A stretch of 62,772 nt of DNA, from assembly GCA_025210805.1 (NCBI GenBank), contig JAOAQX010000012.1, positions 1 through 62,772 on the forward strand, read 5' to 3'. Source of the DNA: Flavobacteriales bacterium. GTDB taxonomy: Bacteria; Bacteroidota; Bacteroidia; Flavobacteriales; CAJXXR01. This document shows positions 8,156-16,794 of the stretch, in pieces; position 1 is the first letter of the stretch; each line of letters opens with the position of its first letter. Position numbers and translations under genes: made by a program. Below the pieces are notes generated by a model that did not search any database, was not told the origin of the DNA, and was given only the letters and a program-made list of their open reading frames with translations.

Positions 8156-9436
8156 ATGCACCAAATTCATTTTTTAATAATTTTTTCACTATTGTTCAAT
8201 CTTACAATTGCTCAAGTGGGTATAGGAACAGTTTCTCCAGATGAATCGGCGATTTTGGATGTGAAGGCAACAGCAAAGGGATTCTTGTTACCTCGATTAA
8301 CCGAAATGCAAAGAGACGCGATCAATAATGGAAATATTGCTGAGGGTTTATTGATTTACAACTTAGACAAAAAATGTATCGAAGTATTCAATGGAACTGT
8401 GTGGAAAAGCACCTGTGGAAGTAGTGTAAGTAATGCAATATCTGCTCTACGATGTGATTCCATACTTCTGCCAAGTGGTAATCCTGTGATAAATACAAAT
8501 CACACAGGAACTCTTCAAATTCCGTATGAAAATGGTGATGGATCTGTATATACTGCTGGATCTGTAATTCAATCTACAGGAATAACTGGGTATCAACTTG
8601 AGTTGCAAGCCGGAACCCTTAATAGTGGAAATGGTAATTTGATTTTTAATTTATCAGGGACATCTCCAACTACTGGAATAGCCACTTTTGCCGTTGATTT
8701 CCAAGGTCACACCTGTAATCTAGATGTCAACATTATTGAAGACCAAATTAGAATAGCAATTGTCGCGGGGGGAAATGCTGCGGATTTAGCTTGTTATGAC
8801 TCTAAAAACGTGAATGAATGGTGTAGTGTTTCTAATGCAACATACCAAGCGGTTGCTAATAATTTGCAAAATGCCTCAAAGACGGGAAGAACAGATGGAT
8901 TTATGAGTGGAACTCCAGTGCATGGAAAAGGAGTTGCTCCGCAGGTTCCTGGTCAGAATGCATTATATTTACATAGTTATTCAAGTGTAAGTTTTCCAAG
9001 TTATCCAAATGGTAATGATTATATAGTAGCATTTACCCATAAATCTAAAGCATCAAACGGAAATATAATGCATTATAGAATGGCTTGGGGGAATTCTGTT
9101 GCGCCTCATCAAGGACAATTCAATGGTAGAAATTATTATGGTGAGACTTTTCCGAACATTGCAATCAATAGTTTTAGTCAATATTACTATGTGTTAAAAA
9201 GACCTACTTTGAGTATACCTGCAAATCCAATTCTTATATTAGAAAATGTTTCTACTATCTCTGCCAATGCTTCAAATCCACAAGATATTATTGGAGCAGC
9301 AGGAGGTGGACAAACATCATTTATGGGATATTGCACGTCGCAAAATTCGCCAAATTGTACGAACCAAGAGAGTGCTTATAGTCAGAATGAACCTCCTTAT
9401 ATTCAGATGATTTCAACGAGTACTAAAAGTTGGTAG
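8156..9436 (+). CDS. Secreted AQVGIGT-module protein, unknown C-terminal domain
   Basis: The signal peptide MHQIHFLIIFSLLFNLTIAQ is followed by VGIGTVSPDESAILDVKA, GFLLPRLTEMQRDAI and EGLLIYNLDKKCIEVFNG (residues ~20-82). Residues of about 95-195 form a predicted beta domain (YENGDGSVYTAGS, then TGYQLELQAGTLNSG, then TFAVDFQGHTC), resembling an inter-module domain seen in other flavobacterial surface proteins. Residues ~200-426 (starting near RIAIVAGGNAADLACYDS) match nothing I recognise. No T9SS tail or lipobox is visible. It has its own composite promoter and no operon partner. The LytTR regulator gene follows after a long gap. Confidence 0.6.
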   Translation: MHQIHFLIIFSLLFNLTIAQVGIGTVSPDESAILDVKATAKGFLLPRLTEMQRDAINNGNIAEGLLIYNLDKKCIEVFNGTVWKSTCGSSVSNAISALRCDSILLPSGNPVINTNHTGTLQIPYENGDGSVYTAGSVIQSTGITGYQLELQAGTLNSGNGNLIFNLSGTSPTTGIATFAVDFQGHTCNLDVNIIEDQIRIAIVAGGNAADLACYDSKNVNEWCSVSNATYQAVANNLQNASKTGRTDGFMSGTPVHGKGVAPQVPGQNALYLHSYSSVSFPSYPNGNDYIVAFTHKSKASNGNIMHYRMAWGNSVAPHQGQFNGRNYYGETFPNIAINSFSQYYYVLKRPTLSIPANPILILENVSTISANASNPQDIIGAAGGGQTSFMGYCTSQNSPNCTNQESAYSQNEPPYIQMISTSTKSW

Positions 9437-9881
9437 AAGACGGGCTTAATAGTTACTAAATAGAGGAGTGAACTTCACAAAAAACACGCAAAACTTAACA
9501 TATTTTTGTTTTTGTAATGCAAGGCTCAATAGTTCGAATTACAATTTCCTTATTTTTGTTATATAATTAGTTTTTTTCAATAAAAACATAAATCAAGGTA
9601 TATTACTTATCTTATGTTCAAGACGAACGAAGTTTTTAAGATAGATATAAGCCTTTGATTATTTTGAAGCGATGTAAGTTATTTGTTTATTACGGATTGA
9701 TAAGGTATCATGGTGTTCTGATTGAAAAAAGAGGCTCAGAGGGTTCGTTTTTTAAAAGTAGTTTAAACGTGATGTTTTCTTTCTGAGAATAATTAATTTT
9801 GTAATTCTTCAAACGGATAACATACTAAACTTAAGTGAAAAATAAAATTATTTTCATTTCTTGTATAAAACGCATTTGAGA
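9437..9881. other. Long intergenic leader of the LytTR regulator gene
   Basis: This 445-base gap holds a composite promoter (9471-9558) and a second possible -7 box TAATTTTG at 9794-9801, closer to the gene. No ORF or recognised RNA lies in 9559-9793. If the first promoter is used, the regulator mRNA has a leader of over 300 bases. Confidence 0.45.
9471..9558 (+). promoter_or_regulatory. Composite promoter upstream of the LytTR regulator
   Basis: Direct repeats AACTTCACA (9471-9479) and AACTTAACA (9492-9500) start 21 bp apart. The -7 box TATTTTTG at 9551-9558 follows after 50 bp. An alternative TATTTTTG at 9501-9508 directly abuts the second repeat. The site suggests that the LytTR regulator controls its own gene. 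Confidence 0.55.
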
Positions 9882-10619
9882 ATGAATTATATGAAAAATC
9901 GCACCATTCTAATTATTGAAGATGACCCAATATTAGCTTTAAAGTTAAAAATATTGTTGGAATCTCAGCACTTTCATGTGCTGCCTGTTTATCATTCTGG
10001 AGAACATGTTTTAAAAGATATAAATCAAATCTTTTTTGATTTGGCAATTGTCGATATTAAACTAAAGGGAGAACTTTCAGGTATTGATACAGTTAAAAAA
10101 ATCAAAGAAATTGATGCTAGTAGAAAAATAATTTTTTTAACAGCATGGAGTGACTTAAAAACATTTTCTGAAATAGATTCATTTGAGTACGATTGCTATA
10201 TAAGAAAGCCTTATGATGACTCTACTCTTTTGGTAAATATTCGCTTGGCTTTACGTGATAGAGAACAAAATGAAGAGAGAAATCAATTTTCAGGAATTAA
10301 AGAAAAAGAATTTTTGTCATTAGAAGATGGGGGTAAAGCATATCGAATCCCAATAAGTCAAATTCTCTACTTCAAGAGTGAGGGGAATTATGTGAATATT
10401 TACTCTAATAACTTTGCGACTATAGTTGTACGTAGAAAGCTAACTTATTTTGAGGAACAAATTAAGGGACACTTTTTTTTGAAAACTCATAATAGATACT
10501 TAGTTAACTTTAGCAATGTAGTAAGCATTGGTAAAAATGAGTTATTTATAGGAGAAATAAAAATACCGATCTCAATGTCTCATCAGAAATCTTTAAGAGA
10601 GTTATTTTTAAAACATTAG
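9882..10619 (+). CDS. LytTR-family response regulator
   Basis: This is a cytoplasmic DNA-binding regulator of the LytR/AlgR class. The receiver domain (~1-120) shows the acidic pair in ILIIEDDP, the phospho-acceptor Asp in LAIVDIKLKG, a Thr in FLTAWS and the conserved Lys in YIRKPY. The LytTR domain (~145-245) shows YFKSEGNYVNIY, VRRKLTYFEEQ and FLKTHNRYLVN. I start at ATG 9882; ATG 9891 is also possible, while an in-frame TTG at 9861 is unlikely. A sensor kinase follows 45 bp downstream, which makes the two a probable pair. LytTR proteins bind two ~9-bp direct repeats about one 21-bp period apart, the pattern found upstream of this gene and of the neighbouring AQVGIGT genes. Confidence 0.92.
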   Translation: MNYMKNRTILIIEDDPILALKLKILLESQHFHVLPVYHSGEHVLKDINQIFFDLAIVDIKLKGELSGIDTVKKIKEIDASRKIIFLTAWSDLKTFSEIDSFEYDCYIRKPYDDSTLLVNIRLALRDREQNEERNQFSGIKEKEFLSLEDGGKAYRIPISQILYFKSEGNYVNIYSNNFATIVVRRKLTYFEEQIKGHFFLKTHNRYLVNFSNVVSIGKNELFIGEIKIPISMSHQKSLRELFLKH

Positions 10620-10664
10620 GTATTATTGTCAATGTCTTTTTTATGACTTGAAACCCTGCTTAAA

Positions 10665-12539
10665 ATGATATTTCGTTTTTTGAATTTTGTACAGTTATTA
10701 TTTTATTTCCAGTTAATGTTTTTATCTACATTATCTTATGCTAAATATGTAGATCTGGAGCAATTTGTAGAGTCAGACTATTATGTCTTAATTGGGGAAT
10801 TAAATAAAGATAAAAAACGCCAAAATGAGTCATCCATTAGAAAAAAAATGGCTAGGATAATTCAACATGATTCAAACAACTTTACGAAAATCTATAATAA
10901 TTATTTAAAAACGTTAGTAGAAATACATTATAGCGTTGGTGATATTGAGAATATTGAGGGTAGGATAGGTAATTTGATTAAAGAATCAAGTGAAAAAAAG
11001 TCAGTTGTTACTCGGTTGATTATAGAAGCCGCATTGGTGTATTATAAGTCTAATAATCAAAGGTTTAGACTTTTAAATATTTTACGATTTTTGAATGATA
11101 AAACTGTTTACCTCATAGAAAGAGAAAGATTAGCATTTAAATCCTCTATTTATTATGAAACATATCAGTTTGAAAAAGCTATCGAGGTATATGAGGAGCA
11201 AATGAAACTAGATAAATGTTTGATTCACAAATCGAGTATGCATAACAATATTGGATTGTCGTATAAAAGTTTGGAACAATATGAGATGGCTGAAGTTCAA
11301 TTTGAACGTTCAATAATTTTGTTACAAAAATGTATCGAGGATTCTTTAAAGATTGATCCCAATTTTGATAGATTAAATTATCTACTTTATGTATATGAGA
11401 ATAATCTTCTTGATCTTCTGGGGATAGATGTGTCTAAGGAAAAGCAAATAGAAGATCTAACAAGATATATAAATTGGTTTAAAAAGGCAGGTCATTTTAA
11501 ACCAGAACTTATATATAGAAAGGCTAAATTATTTTCTGATATTAAAAAATATAAAGAATCGAATAATATATTGGATAGCCTCGGAAAGAACATCGGTAGA
11601 AATCCATACTTGCCAGATATCAAAGCCAAAGTAAATGGGTTAAAAGTTTTTAACAATTTGAAATTAGGGAATACAAAAGCTGTTATTCAAAATTTATCAG
11701 AAAACACTAATTATCAACACTTTGATAACTTAAGTACTAATATTCGAGTACATAATTTTTATAATAAAATTCATAAAGAAGAAAAAAAGAAACAAAAAAA
11801 TAATTTACATAGTATAAAGGATAAAAATAAGGTGTTATCACAGACACTTGTTATTATTTTTACATTATTGCTATTTAGTTTTTTAATATGGATTTTGAGG
11901 AAAAAACATTTGGAAAAAAAAGTGCTGGATTTTGAGAATAAACTGTTAAAAGTAAAAGAAGAGTCTGAATTATTTCTTGCGGAGTCCAATCATAGAATCA
12001 TGAATAATATTCAATTGGTTAGTGATTTAGCAACAATAGAGTTTTTAGAGGATAAAGAATTCGATTTAAAATCATTTCAGCATAAAATGAATACTATGGC
12101 AGATATTCATGAGTTACTCTATAAAAATGAAAATCAAAATGAAATTTCTGTCAAAAATTATTTATCAATGTTGATAAAACATCTTAAAGGTTTTGATGGG
12201 GAGGATGTCAGTATTCAAATTTTAGTTGATAAGAAAAGTGCTTTACCTCCTGAAATACTTAAATATATTGGTATACTAACTGTAGAATTCTTCATGAATT
12301 CTATAAAGCATGGTTTTGAGAATACGAATGAGAAATTAATAATAATAAAGTTTACAGAGAAGGATATTAAACAATGGAGGTATAGTTATAAAGATAATGG
12401 TAATTTTAAAATAAAAAATCTAAATAAAGAAGAAAGATTTGGAAATCAAATGATTTCGAAAATAATTTCATTGCTTGGTGCTAAATATAAAATAGAAGAA
12501 AAATATGGTTTTCTAGTTACTATTGAAAAGCACGAATAG
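10665..12539 (+). CDS. TPR-containing sensor histidine kinase (HisKA_2-like)
   Basis: The protein has an N-terminal signal peptide (FQLMFLSTLSYAK), a periplasmic sensor part with TPR-like helices (~40-380, e.g. YEEQMKLDKC and NIGLSYKSLEQYEMAEVQFE), one transmembrane helix (~390-412, VIIFTLLLFSFLIWILRK), a coiled segment, then a kinase core. The phospho-acceptor His is in ESNHRIMNNIQLV, matching HisKA_2/HWE-like kinases. The ATPase domain keeps an N-box (TVEFFMNSIKHGF) and DNG (YKDNGNF), with a short and somewhat degenerate G2 region (GNQMISKIISLLGAKY). It is very AT-rich, more so than its neighbours. It should phosphorylate the LytTR regulator just upstream. The signal sensed is unknown. Confidence 0.85.
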   Translation: MIFRFLNFVQLLFYFQLMFLSTLSYAKYVDLEQFVESDYYVLIGELNKDKKRQNESSIRKKMARIIQHDSNNFTKIYNNYLKTLVEIHYSVGDIENIEGRIGNLIKESSEKKSVVTRLIIEAALVYYKSNNQRFRLLNILRFLNDKTVYLIERERLAFKSSIYYETYQFEKAIEVYEEQMKLDKCLIHKSSMHNNIGLSYKSLEQYEMAEVQFERSIILLQKCIEDSLKIDPNFDRLNYLLYVYENNLLDLLGIDVSKEKQIEDLTRYINWFKKAGHFKPELIYRKAKLFSDIKKYKESNNILDSLGKNIGRNPYLPDIKAKVNGLKVFNNLKLGNTKAVIQNLSENTNYQHFDNLSTNIRVHNFYNKIHKEEKKKQKNNLHSIKDKNKVLSQTLVIIFTLLLFSFLIWILRKKHLEKKVLDFENKLLKVKEESELFLAESNHRIMNNIQLVSDLATIEFLEDKEFDLKSFQHKMNTMADIHELLYKNENQNEISVKNYLSMLIKHLKGFDGEDVSIQILVDKKSALPPEILKYIGILTVEFFMNSIKHGFENTNEKLIIIKFTEKDIKQWRYSYKDNGNFKIKNLNKEERFGNQMISKIISLLGAKYKIEEKYGFLVTIEKHE

Positions 12540-12579
12540 TGATTTAATAATTTGACAAGTTTAGTCATTTATGAATCAA

Positions 12580-12666
12580 TAAATAACATTTTATAGAGCA
12601 AACTTATCAATTTTAAACGAGGTCTTAACATCTAGTGAATTATTAATTTTTTAATTACTAATTTTG
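12580..12666 (+). promoter_or_regulatory. Composite promoter of the 12762 gene (three repeats)
   Basis: Repeats TAAATAACA (12580-12588) and AACTTATCA (12601-12609) start 21 bp apart. The -7 box TAATTTTG (12659-12666) follows after 49 bp. A third repeat, GTCTTAACA (12622-12630), continues the same 21-bp period, the only triple site seen. Confidence 0.5.
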
Positions 12667-12761
12667 AAGCGATAATGAATCCAAGTGACGGTTTTTCAGT
12701 GTGTTATGTCGTTGAAAATAGGGTTTAATTAATTATAAATGCTAAAAACTAAGAGAATCGC

Positions 12762-13979
12762 ATGTTACGGAATTTTATAATTGTTTCATTAGCCTTTTTT
12801 ATATCCGCATCAGCGCAGGTGGGTATTGGTACGGTTACTCCTCATGAGTCTTCGATACTAGAAGTGAAAGCCACCGATAGAGGTTTTTTACCTCCAAGAA
12901 TGACAGCTTTGGAAAGGTCCACAATCGCTAATCCTGAGGAGGGATTAATCGTTTATTGTACAAATTGTTGTGGAGATGGGAGTCTTACATTTTTTAGTGA
13001 TGTCAAATGGGTGAATACACCAGAATGTCCTAGTTTGGATTGGGATAATGATGGGGTTGTAGATTCCGTTGATATTGATGATGATAATGATGGACTTACT
13101 GATTTTTGGGAGAAAGTAAATAATAACTTCATTGTTCAACAATTTCCATTTTTTCCTAATGATTATATAAGTACTGCGCCTTATGCTTGTTATATTAATA
13201 ACATACCATTTGATCGAGTAGTAGTGAATTATTTTTCGTTTGTACAGGCGATCAATGTTGATTTTCAAAGTGGATCAACTGGAACAGTTCATAATGTTTT
13301 AGTTGGTGGAAGAAATTATCTTGAAACTCAAAATAGACCAATTACTGGACTTGGAAATGGATTCACGGGGGACTACCTTACAACAGATGGTAATCCTATA
13401 AACAACAATACAACTACGCCAAATTATATTGTGAATCCAAATATCGAAAATGTGAATCAGTTGCCAAGGTTAAGGATTGTTTTACAGGTAGATAGTGTAG
13501 CGAAAGTTTATGCGACTCTAAAATCAACAGACTCAGAATTTGTTCGTCTTCAGCCCGTAAATGGATCATTCAGTACATTTTTGAGTTCAATGATTACAGC
13601 TAATGCAGGTAATTTTACAAACCCTCCTGATCTTGTAAGAGCTTCTGTTGCTAAGAATGTATTTACTACGACTACTCAAAGAAAAATGAATATGCAAGTT
13701 TTTTATAAAGAAGATATAGATGGAGATGGAATTCCAAACTGGAAAGATGCTGATTCTGACGGAGATGGTTGTCCAGATGTTCGAGAAAATGGTTACTCAT
13801 TAACAAATCCGACACAAGGAGATTTTATTCTTAATAAGTCAGTTGGTGTAAATGGGATGATTGATGAAATGGAATCTGCAAACGATTCTGGAGAAAGATT
13901 AACCCCAGTTCCTCACCCTTTAGAAAATACAACCTTAGGTTTTGCATGGGCAATTAGTTCGGTGAAAATTTGTAACTAA
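12762..13979 (+). CDS. Secreted AQVGIGT-module protein with TSP3-type calcium repeats
   Basis: The signal peptide MLRNFIIVSLAFFISASAQ is followed by VGIGTVTPHESSILEVKA, GFLPPRMTALERSTI and EEGLIVYC (to ~residue 70). Thrombospondin type 3-like Asp-rich loops occur at ~90-120 (DWDNDGVVDSVDIDDDNDG) and ~325-350 (DIDGDGIPNWKDADSDGDG). They flank a ~200-residue middle region that I do not recognise. Such loops bind calcium and often act as rigid spacers in surface proteins. There is no T9SS tail or lipobox. It lies downstream of the kinase but has its own promoter, so it is probably not co-transcribed. The total length is 405 aa. Confidence 0.65.
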   Translation: MLRNFIIVSLAFFISASAQVGIGTVTPHESSILEVKATDRGFLPPRMTALERSTIANPEEGLIVYCTNCCGDGSLTFFSDVKWVNTPECPSLDWDNDGVVDSVDIDDDNDGLTDFWEKVNNNFIVQQFPFFPNDYISTAPYACYINNIPFDRVVVNYFSFVQAINVDFQSGSTGTVHNVLVGGRNYLETQNRPITGLGNGFTGDYLTTDGNPINNNTTTPNYIVNPNIENVNQLPRLRIVLQVDSVAKVYATLKSTDSEFVRLQPVNGSFSTFLSSMITANAGNFTNPPDLVRASVAKNVFTTTTQRKMNMQVFYKEDIDGDGIPNWKDADSDGDGCPDVRENGYSLTNPTQGDFILNKSVGVNGMIDEMESANDSGERLTPVPHPLENTTLGFAWAISSVKICN

Positions 13980-14324
13980 TTTTTATAGTCACTCATAAAT
14001 TTCTCTTAAAATAAATTTTATTCATGAAAAGTCTGTTGTAGATGAGTTTTTTATGATTATAAGACATTCATATAGCACCTGTTTTATTTTGTAATTTATT
14101 ACAACAGATTTTTTTTTTTTTTGATAAGCCCCAAACGTGTCTCTCTGTAGTGTTTTGTTGTAACAACCTCATAAAGAGTAGTTTATAAAATTGCAGCATG
14201 TAATTATCTATTAATTTTTGAGGATTATCCGTTTGTAAATGGGTTTCTTTTATAAGTTCTCCAAAACATAACAAAATATCAATCTTACATATCAATTCGT
14301 ATCAATCACCAAATAACTTTATTC
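13980..14324. other. Intergenic region with a 14-T tract
   Basis: This 345-base gap contains a run of 14 T at 14109-14122. It does not contain a full composite promoter: an imperfect 21-bp-spaced pair, AACATAACA (14265-14273) and TACATATCA (14286-14294), is present, but it lies only 30 bases from the ATG with no proper -7 box after it. The only near-match -7 candidate is TAATTTTT at 14212-14219. I do not believe a minus-strand frame across 14068-14295 is a gene. Confidence 0.45.
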
Positions 14325-15377
14325 ATGATGAAAAGAATACTAATCTGTACATTTTTATTAATGTCTATTGAAGGATTTTCACAAGTGGGAATCGGAACAA
14401 TATCTCCAAGTAACTCCGCTATTTTAGAATTGGAAAGTATCACAAGAGGGTTTTTACCACCAAGATTATCTAAAGCGCAAAGAGATGCTATAAGTAATCC
14501 AGCAACCGGTCTTATGATTTATAATACAACTTCCAAGTGTGTTGAATGGAATAATGGATTGAATGGGACTCATGATTGGTACTTTCCATGTGGTTATTCT
14601 TTGCCTGCAATAAACACTGTTTTTGATTCTATATCAATAAAAATGAATTCTATAACGAGTTCTAGACTTTTAACTTCTGATGCTGATGAACCAGAAGTAT
14701 CGGCACCTGCAGGAAGAGTGGGAACGGGTATTTCAAATTGTTTTGTAGATTGGGTTTCTGATGCCTTAGATTATGGAGGTTGGATTTTTATTGATCAACC
14801 AAATCTAAATAATATTGCTTCAGCAAATTTACTGCCTTATATGACCAATGTGGCATCAACAGGTGGAAGCATTTCTACGCATCCACTATTAAGTGGGAAA
14901 CAATATTTCACCAATTTTTCAACGAACAGGAAACTGTTTAGTTTTTACGCTCAAGTAGAAAACAATACTTCCATAAAAATTATATCAGATTCTGGTATCG
15001 ATACTGATTCTGGTCCTTCTGTTCAGGGTAATAGTGTCTCAACAAATGGAAAGTATCATATGTATTATCAATCAGCAAGCAGAAATGCAAATATAGGAGA
15101 TGCGTTTCTTACACATATGTTTTTTGTTAGAAGTGAAGAGTCATCAACTATTACATTCGAGACTTATAATACAGACTTAGGAGCATCCATAGGTAACCAA
15201 ACTCCGGCTTCTGATGATTATTCAGCTATATTAAAATGGCAAAACTCTGGAGAGGTGAATGAAGTGTATGGTTTTATGATGGTTTTAGGTCAGAATGACA
15301 CTCAAGCTGGACCAAATACAACTGTATCAGAATTAGAAACTATTGCTAATAATATTGTTGAAAATGTACTGCCTTAA
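14325..15377 (+). CDS. Secreted AQVGIGT-module protein, tandem paralogue 1
   Basis: The signal peptide is MMKRILICTFLLMSIEGFSQ; ATG 14325 or the next ATG could start it. The module reads VGIGTISPSNSAILELES, GFLPPRLSKAQRDAI and TGLMIYNTTSKCVEWNNG. The remaining ~260 residues form an unrecognised domain shared with the next gene. Shared blocks include DYGGWIFIDQPN, STHPLLSGKQYFTNFSTNRK, GKYHMYYQSAS and VYGFMMVLGQND. The two proteins are clearly tandem duplicates, 350 and 347 aa. This copy lacks the clear composite promoter found before its sister. There is no T9SS tail or lipobox. Confidence 0.65.
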   Translation: MMKRILICTFLLMSIEGFSQVGIGTISPSNSAILELESITRGFLPPRLSKAQRDAISNPATGLMIYNTTSKCVEWNNGLNGTHDWYFPCGYSLPAINTVFDSISIKMNSITSSRLLTSDADEPEVSAPAGRVGTGISNCFVDWVSDALDYGGWIFIDQPNLNNIASANLLPYMTNVASTGGSISTHPLLSGKQYFTNFSTNRKLFSFYAQVENNTSIKIISDSGIDTDSGPSVQGNSVSTNGKYHMYYQSASRNANIGDAFLTHMFFVRSEESSTITFETYNTDLGASIGNQTPASDDYSAILKWQNSGEVNEVYGFMMVLGQNDTQAGPNTTVSELETIANNIVENVLP

Positions 15378-15414
15378 TTACATTGATCCTTATGTTTTTA
15401 TAGCTAGAACTTCA

Positions 15415-15501
15415 AACTTCACAGATTCGACGCATTTGTTACCAAAAAAATACGCTTCTATTATTTTAATACGGGTTGATTATGTGAATTAAATATTTTT
15501 G
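15415..15501 (+). promoter_or_regulatory. Composite promoter of the 15573 gene
   Basis: Repeats AACTTCACA (15415-15423) and TTGTTACCA (15436-15444) start 21 bp apart; the second is divergent. The -7 box TATTTTTG (15494-15501) follows after 49 bp, 71 bp before the ATG. Confidence 0.45.
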
Positions 15502-15572
15502 AAATATTATCAATGTTGTAAAGAAGATAAACTTCATTGATGTAATTACTCAAAAAAAATATAATTGAACGC

Positions 15573-16616
15573 ATGATTAGAAAAAGTATTTTAGTCATTT
15601 TAATGGCTACAACAGTGTCTTATGCTCAGGTGGGTATAGGAACATTAACTCCCCACGCATCATCCATTTTAGACGTAGAAAGCTCTACTCAAGGGTTTTT
15701 ACCTCCAAGATTGACCGAGGCACAAAGGGATGCAATTACGAATCCAGCAGCTGGTTTAATGATTTATAATCTAACTTCTAATTGTTTAGAATGGAATAAA
15801 GGGAATGGAACACATGATTGGCATCATCCATGTACGTATACACCACCAGCACCAGCAGCTGTATTTGATTCCTTAACTGTAAAAATGAACGCTATAGCTG
15901 GTTCTAGGTTTTTAACTTCTACCGTTGACGAACCTAAAGTCTCTCCACTTGATAGAGTGGGGGCGAACCTTACTAACTGTTTTGAAAATTGGCTTCAAGA
16001 TGCATACGATTATGGAGGATGGATTTTTATTGACCAACCGAATGTGAATGATATTGCTTCTGCTAATATACTGCCCTATTCGACCAATGTCGGATCAACA
16101 GGGGGAGTGCTTTCAACACATCCTCTATTGAACGGTAAACAGTATTTTACAAATTTCTCAACCAATAGAAAAATATTTAGTTTTTACGCTCAAACCGAAA
16201 ATAATACTTCTATAAAATTTGTCTCAGACTCAGGTATTGACGGTCATAGTACATCGTCTATTTATGGAGATAACGTTTCAGCAAATGGTAAATACCACAT
16301 GTATTATCAATCTGCAAATACTAGTGCAGCAGGGAACGATGCATTTGTAACTCATTTATTTTTTGTTCGTATAGCTGAATCATCAACAATTACATTTGGA
16401 GCTCATAATACTGATTTAGGTCTAACAATTGGAAATCAATCTCCAGCTGCGGATGATTACTCTGCAATACTTAGTTGGCCAAATGCTGGAGACGTGCTTG
16501 AGGTGTATGGTTTTATGATGGTTTTAGGACAAAATGATATCGATCAAGGTCCAGTAGCTACAGTTGCTGAACTTGAGGCAATAGGTAATCAAATAGTGAA
16601 TGATGTCTTGCCATAA
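15573..16616 (+). CDS. Secreted AQVGIGT-module protein, tandem paralogue 2
   Basis: The signal peptide MIRKSILVILMATTVSYAQ is followed by VGIGTLTPHASSILDVES, GFLPPRLTEAQRDAI and AGLMIYNLTSNCLEWNKG. The C-terminal ~260 residues are the same unknown domain as in paralogue 1: DYGGWIFIDQPNVND, STHPLLNGKQYFTNFSTNRK, GKYHMYYQSAN and VYGFMMVLGQND. The middle loop (VDEPKVSPLDRVG) is the most variable part. It is closed by its own terminator, so it is monocistronic. The repeated Tyr/Trp/Asn-rich strands suggest an extracellular beta-sandwich, but I cannot assign a function. Confidence 0.65.
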   Translation: MIRKSILVILMATTVSYAQVGIGTLTPHASSILDVESSTQGFLPPRLTEAQRDAITNPAAGLMIYNLTSNCLEWNKGNGTHDWHHPCTYTPPAPAAVFDSLTVKMNAIAGSRFLTSTVDEPKVSPLDRVGANLTNCFENWLQDAYDYGGWIFIDQPNVNDIASANILPYSTNVGSTGGVLSTHPLLNGKQYFTNFSTNRKIFSFYAQTENNTSIKFVSDSGIDGHSTSSIYGDNVSANGKYHMYYQSANTSAAGNDAFVTHLFFVRIAESSTITFGAHNTDLGLTIGNQSPAADDYSAILSWPNAGDVLEVYGFMMVLGQNDIDQGPVATVAELEAIGNQIVNDVLP

Positions 16617-16665
16617 GTAAAGGTACAGATATGACTTTAAATCGAAACGAAATCCATCAAAAAAA

Positions 16666-16696
16666 AGCATCTTCCTTTTAGGATGGTGCTTTTTTT
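16666..16696 (+). terminator. Terminator after AQVGIGT paralogue 2
   Basis: AGCATCTTCC (16666-16675) pairs with GGATGGTGCT (16681-16690), with one mismatch and one G-U pair, followed by six T. Confidence 0.65.
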
Positions 16697-16760
16697 GTCT
16701 AAAACGCACTAAAGTCTAAAAATTCCAAAACAATCGTTAGAGAAAGCAAAAGTGATTTTT

Positions 16761-16768
16761 TATCTTTG
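16761..16768 (+). promoter_or_regulatory. Possible -7 box of lysS
   Basis: TATCTTTG matches the Bacteroidota -7 pattern TAnnTTTG and lies 26 bases before the lysS ATG. No clear -33 box is seen. There are no 21-bp repeats at the place expected for the AQVGIGT promoters. Confidence 0.4.
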
Positions 16769-16794
16769 TGGGATTTCGTAATTAAATAATAGTG

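Noticed and set aside
14265-14294. 21-bp-spaced pair AACATAACA/TACATATCA as the LytTR operator of AQVGIGT paralogue 1
   Set aside because: The spacing fits, but the pair is 30 bases from the ATG and no TAnnTTTG box can follow at 48-50 bp, so it does not share the full signature.
14068-14295. 75-codon minus-strand frame before AQVGIGT paralogue 1
   Set aside because: It includes the 14-T tract as a Lys run and has no domain or convincing start; the region is better read as a regulatory gap.
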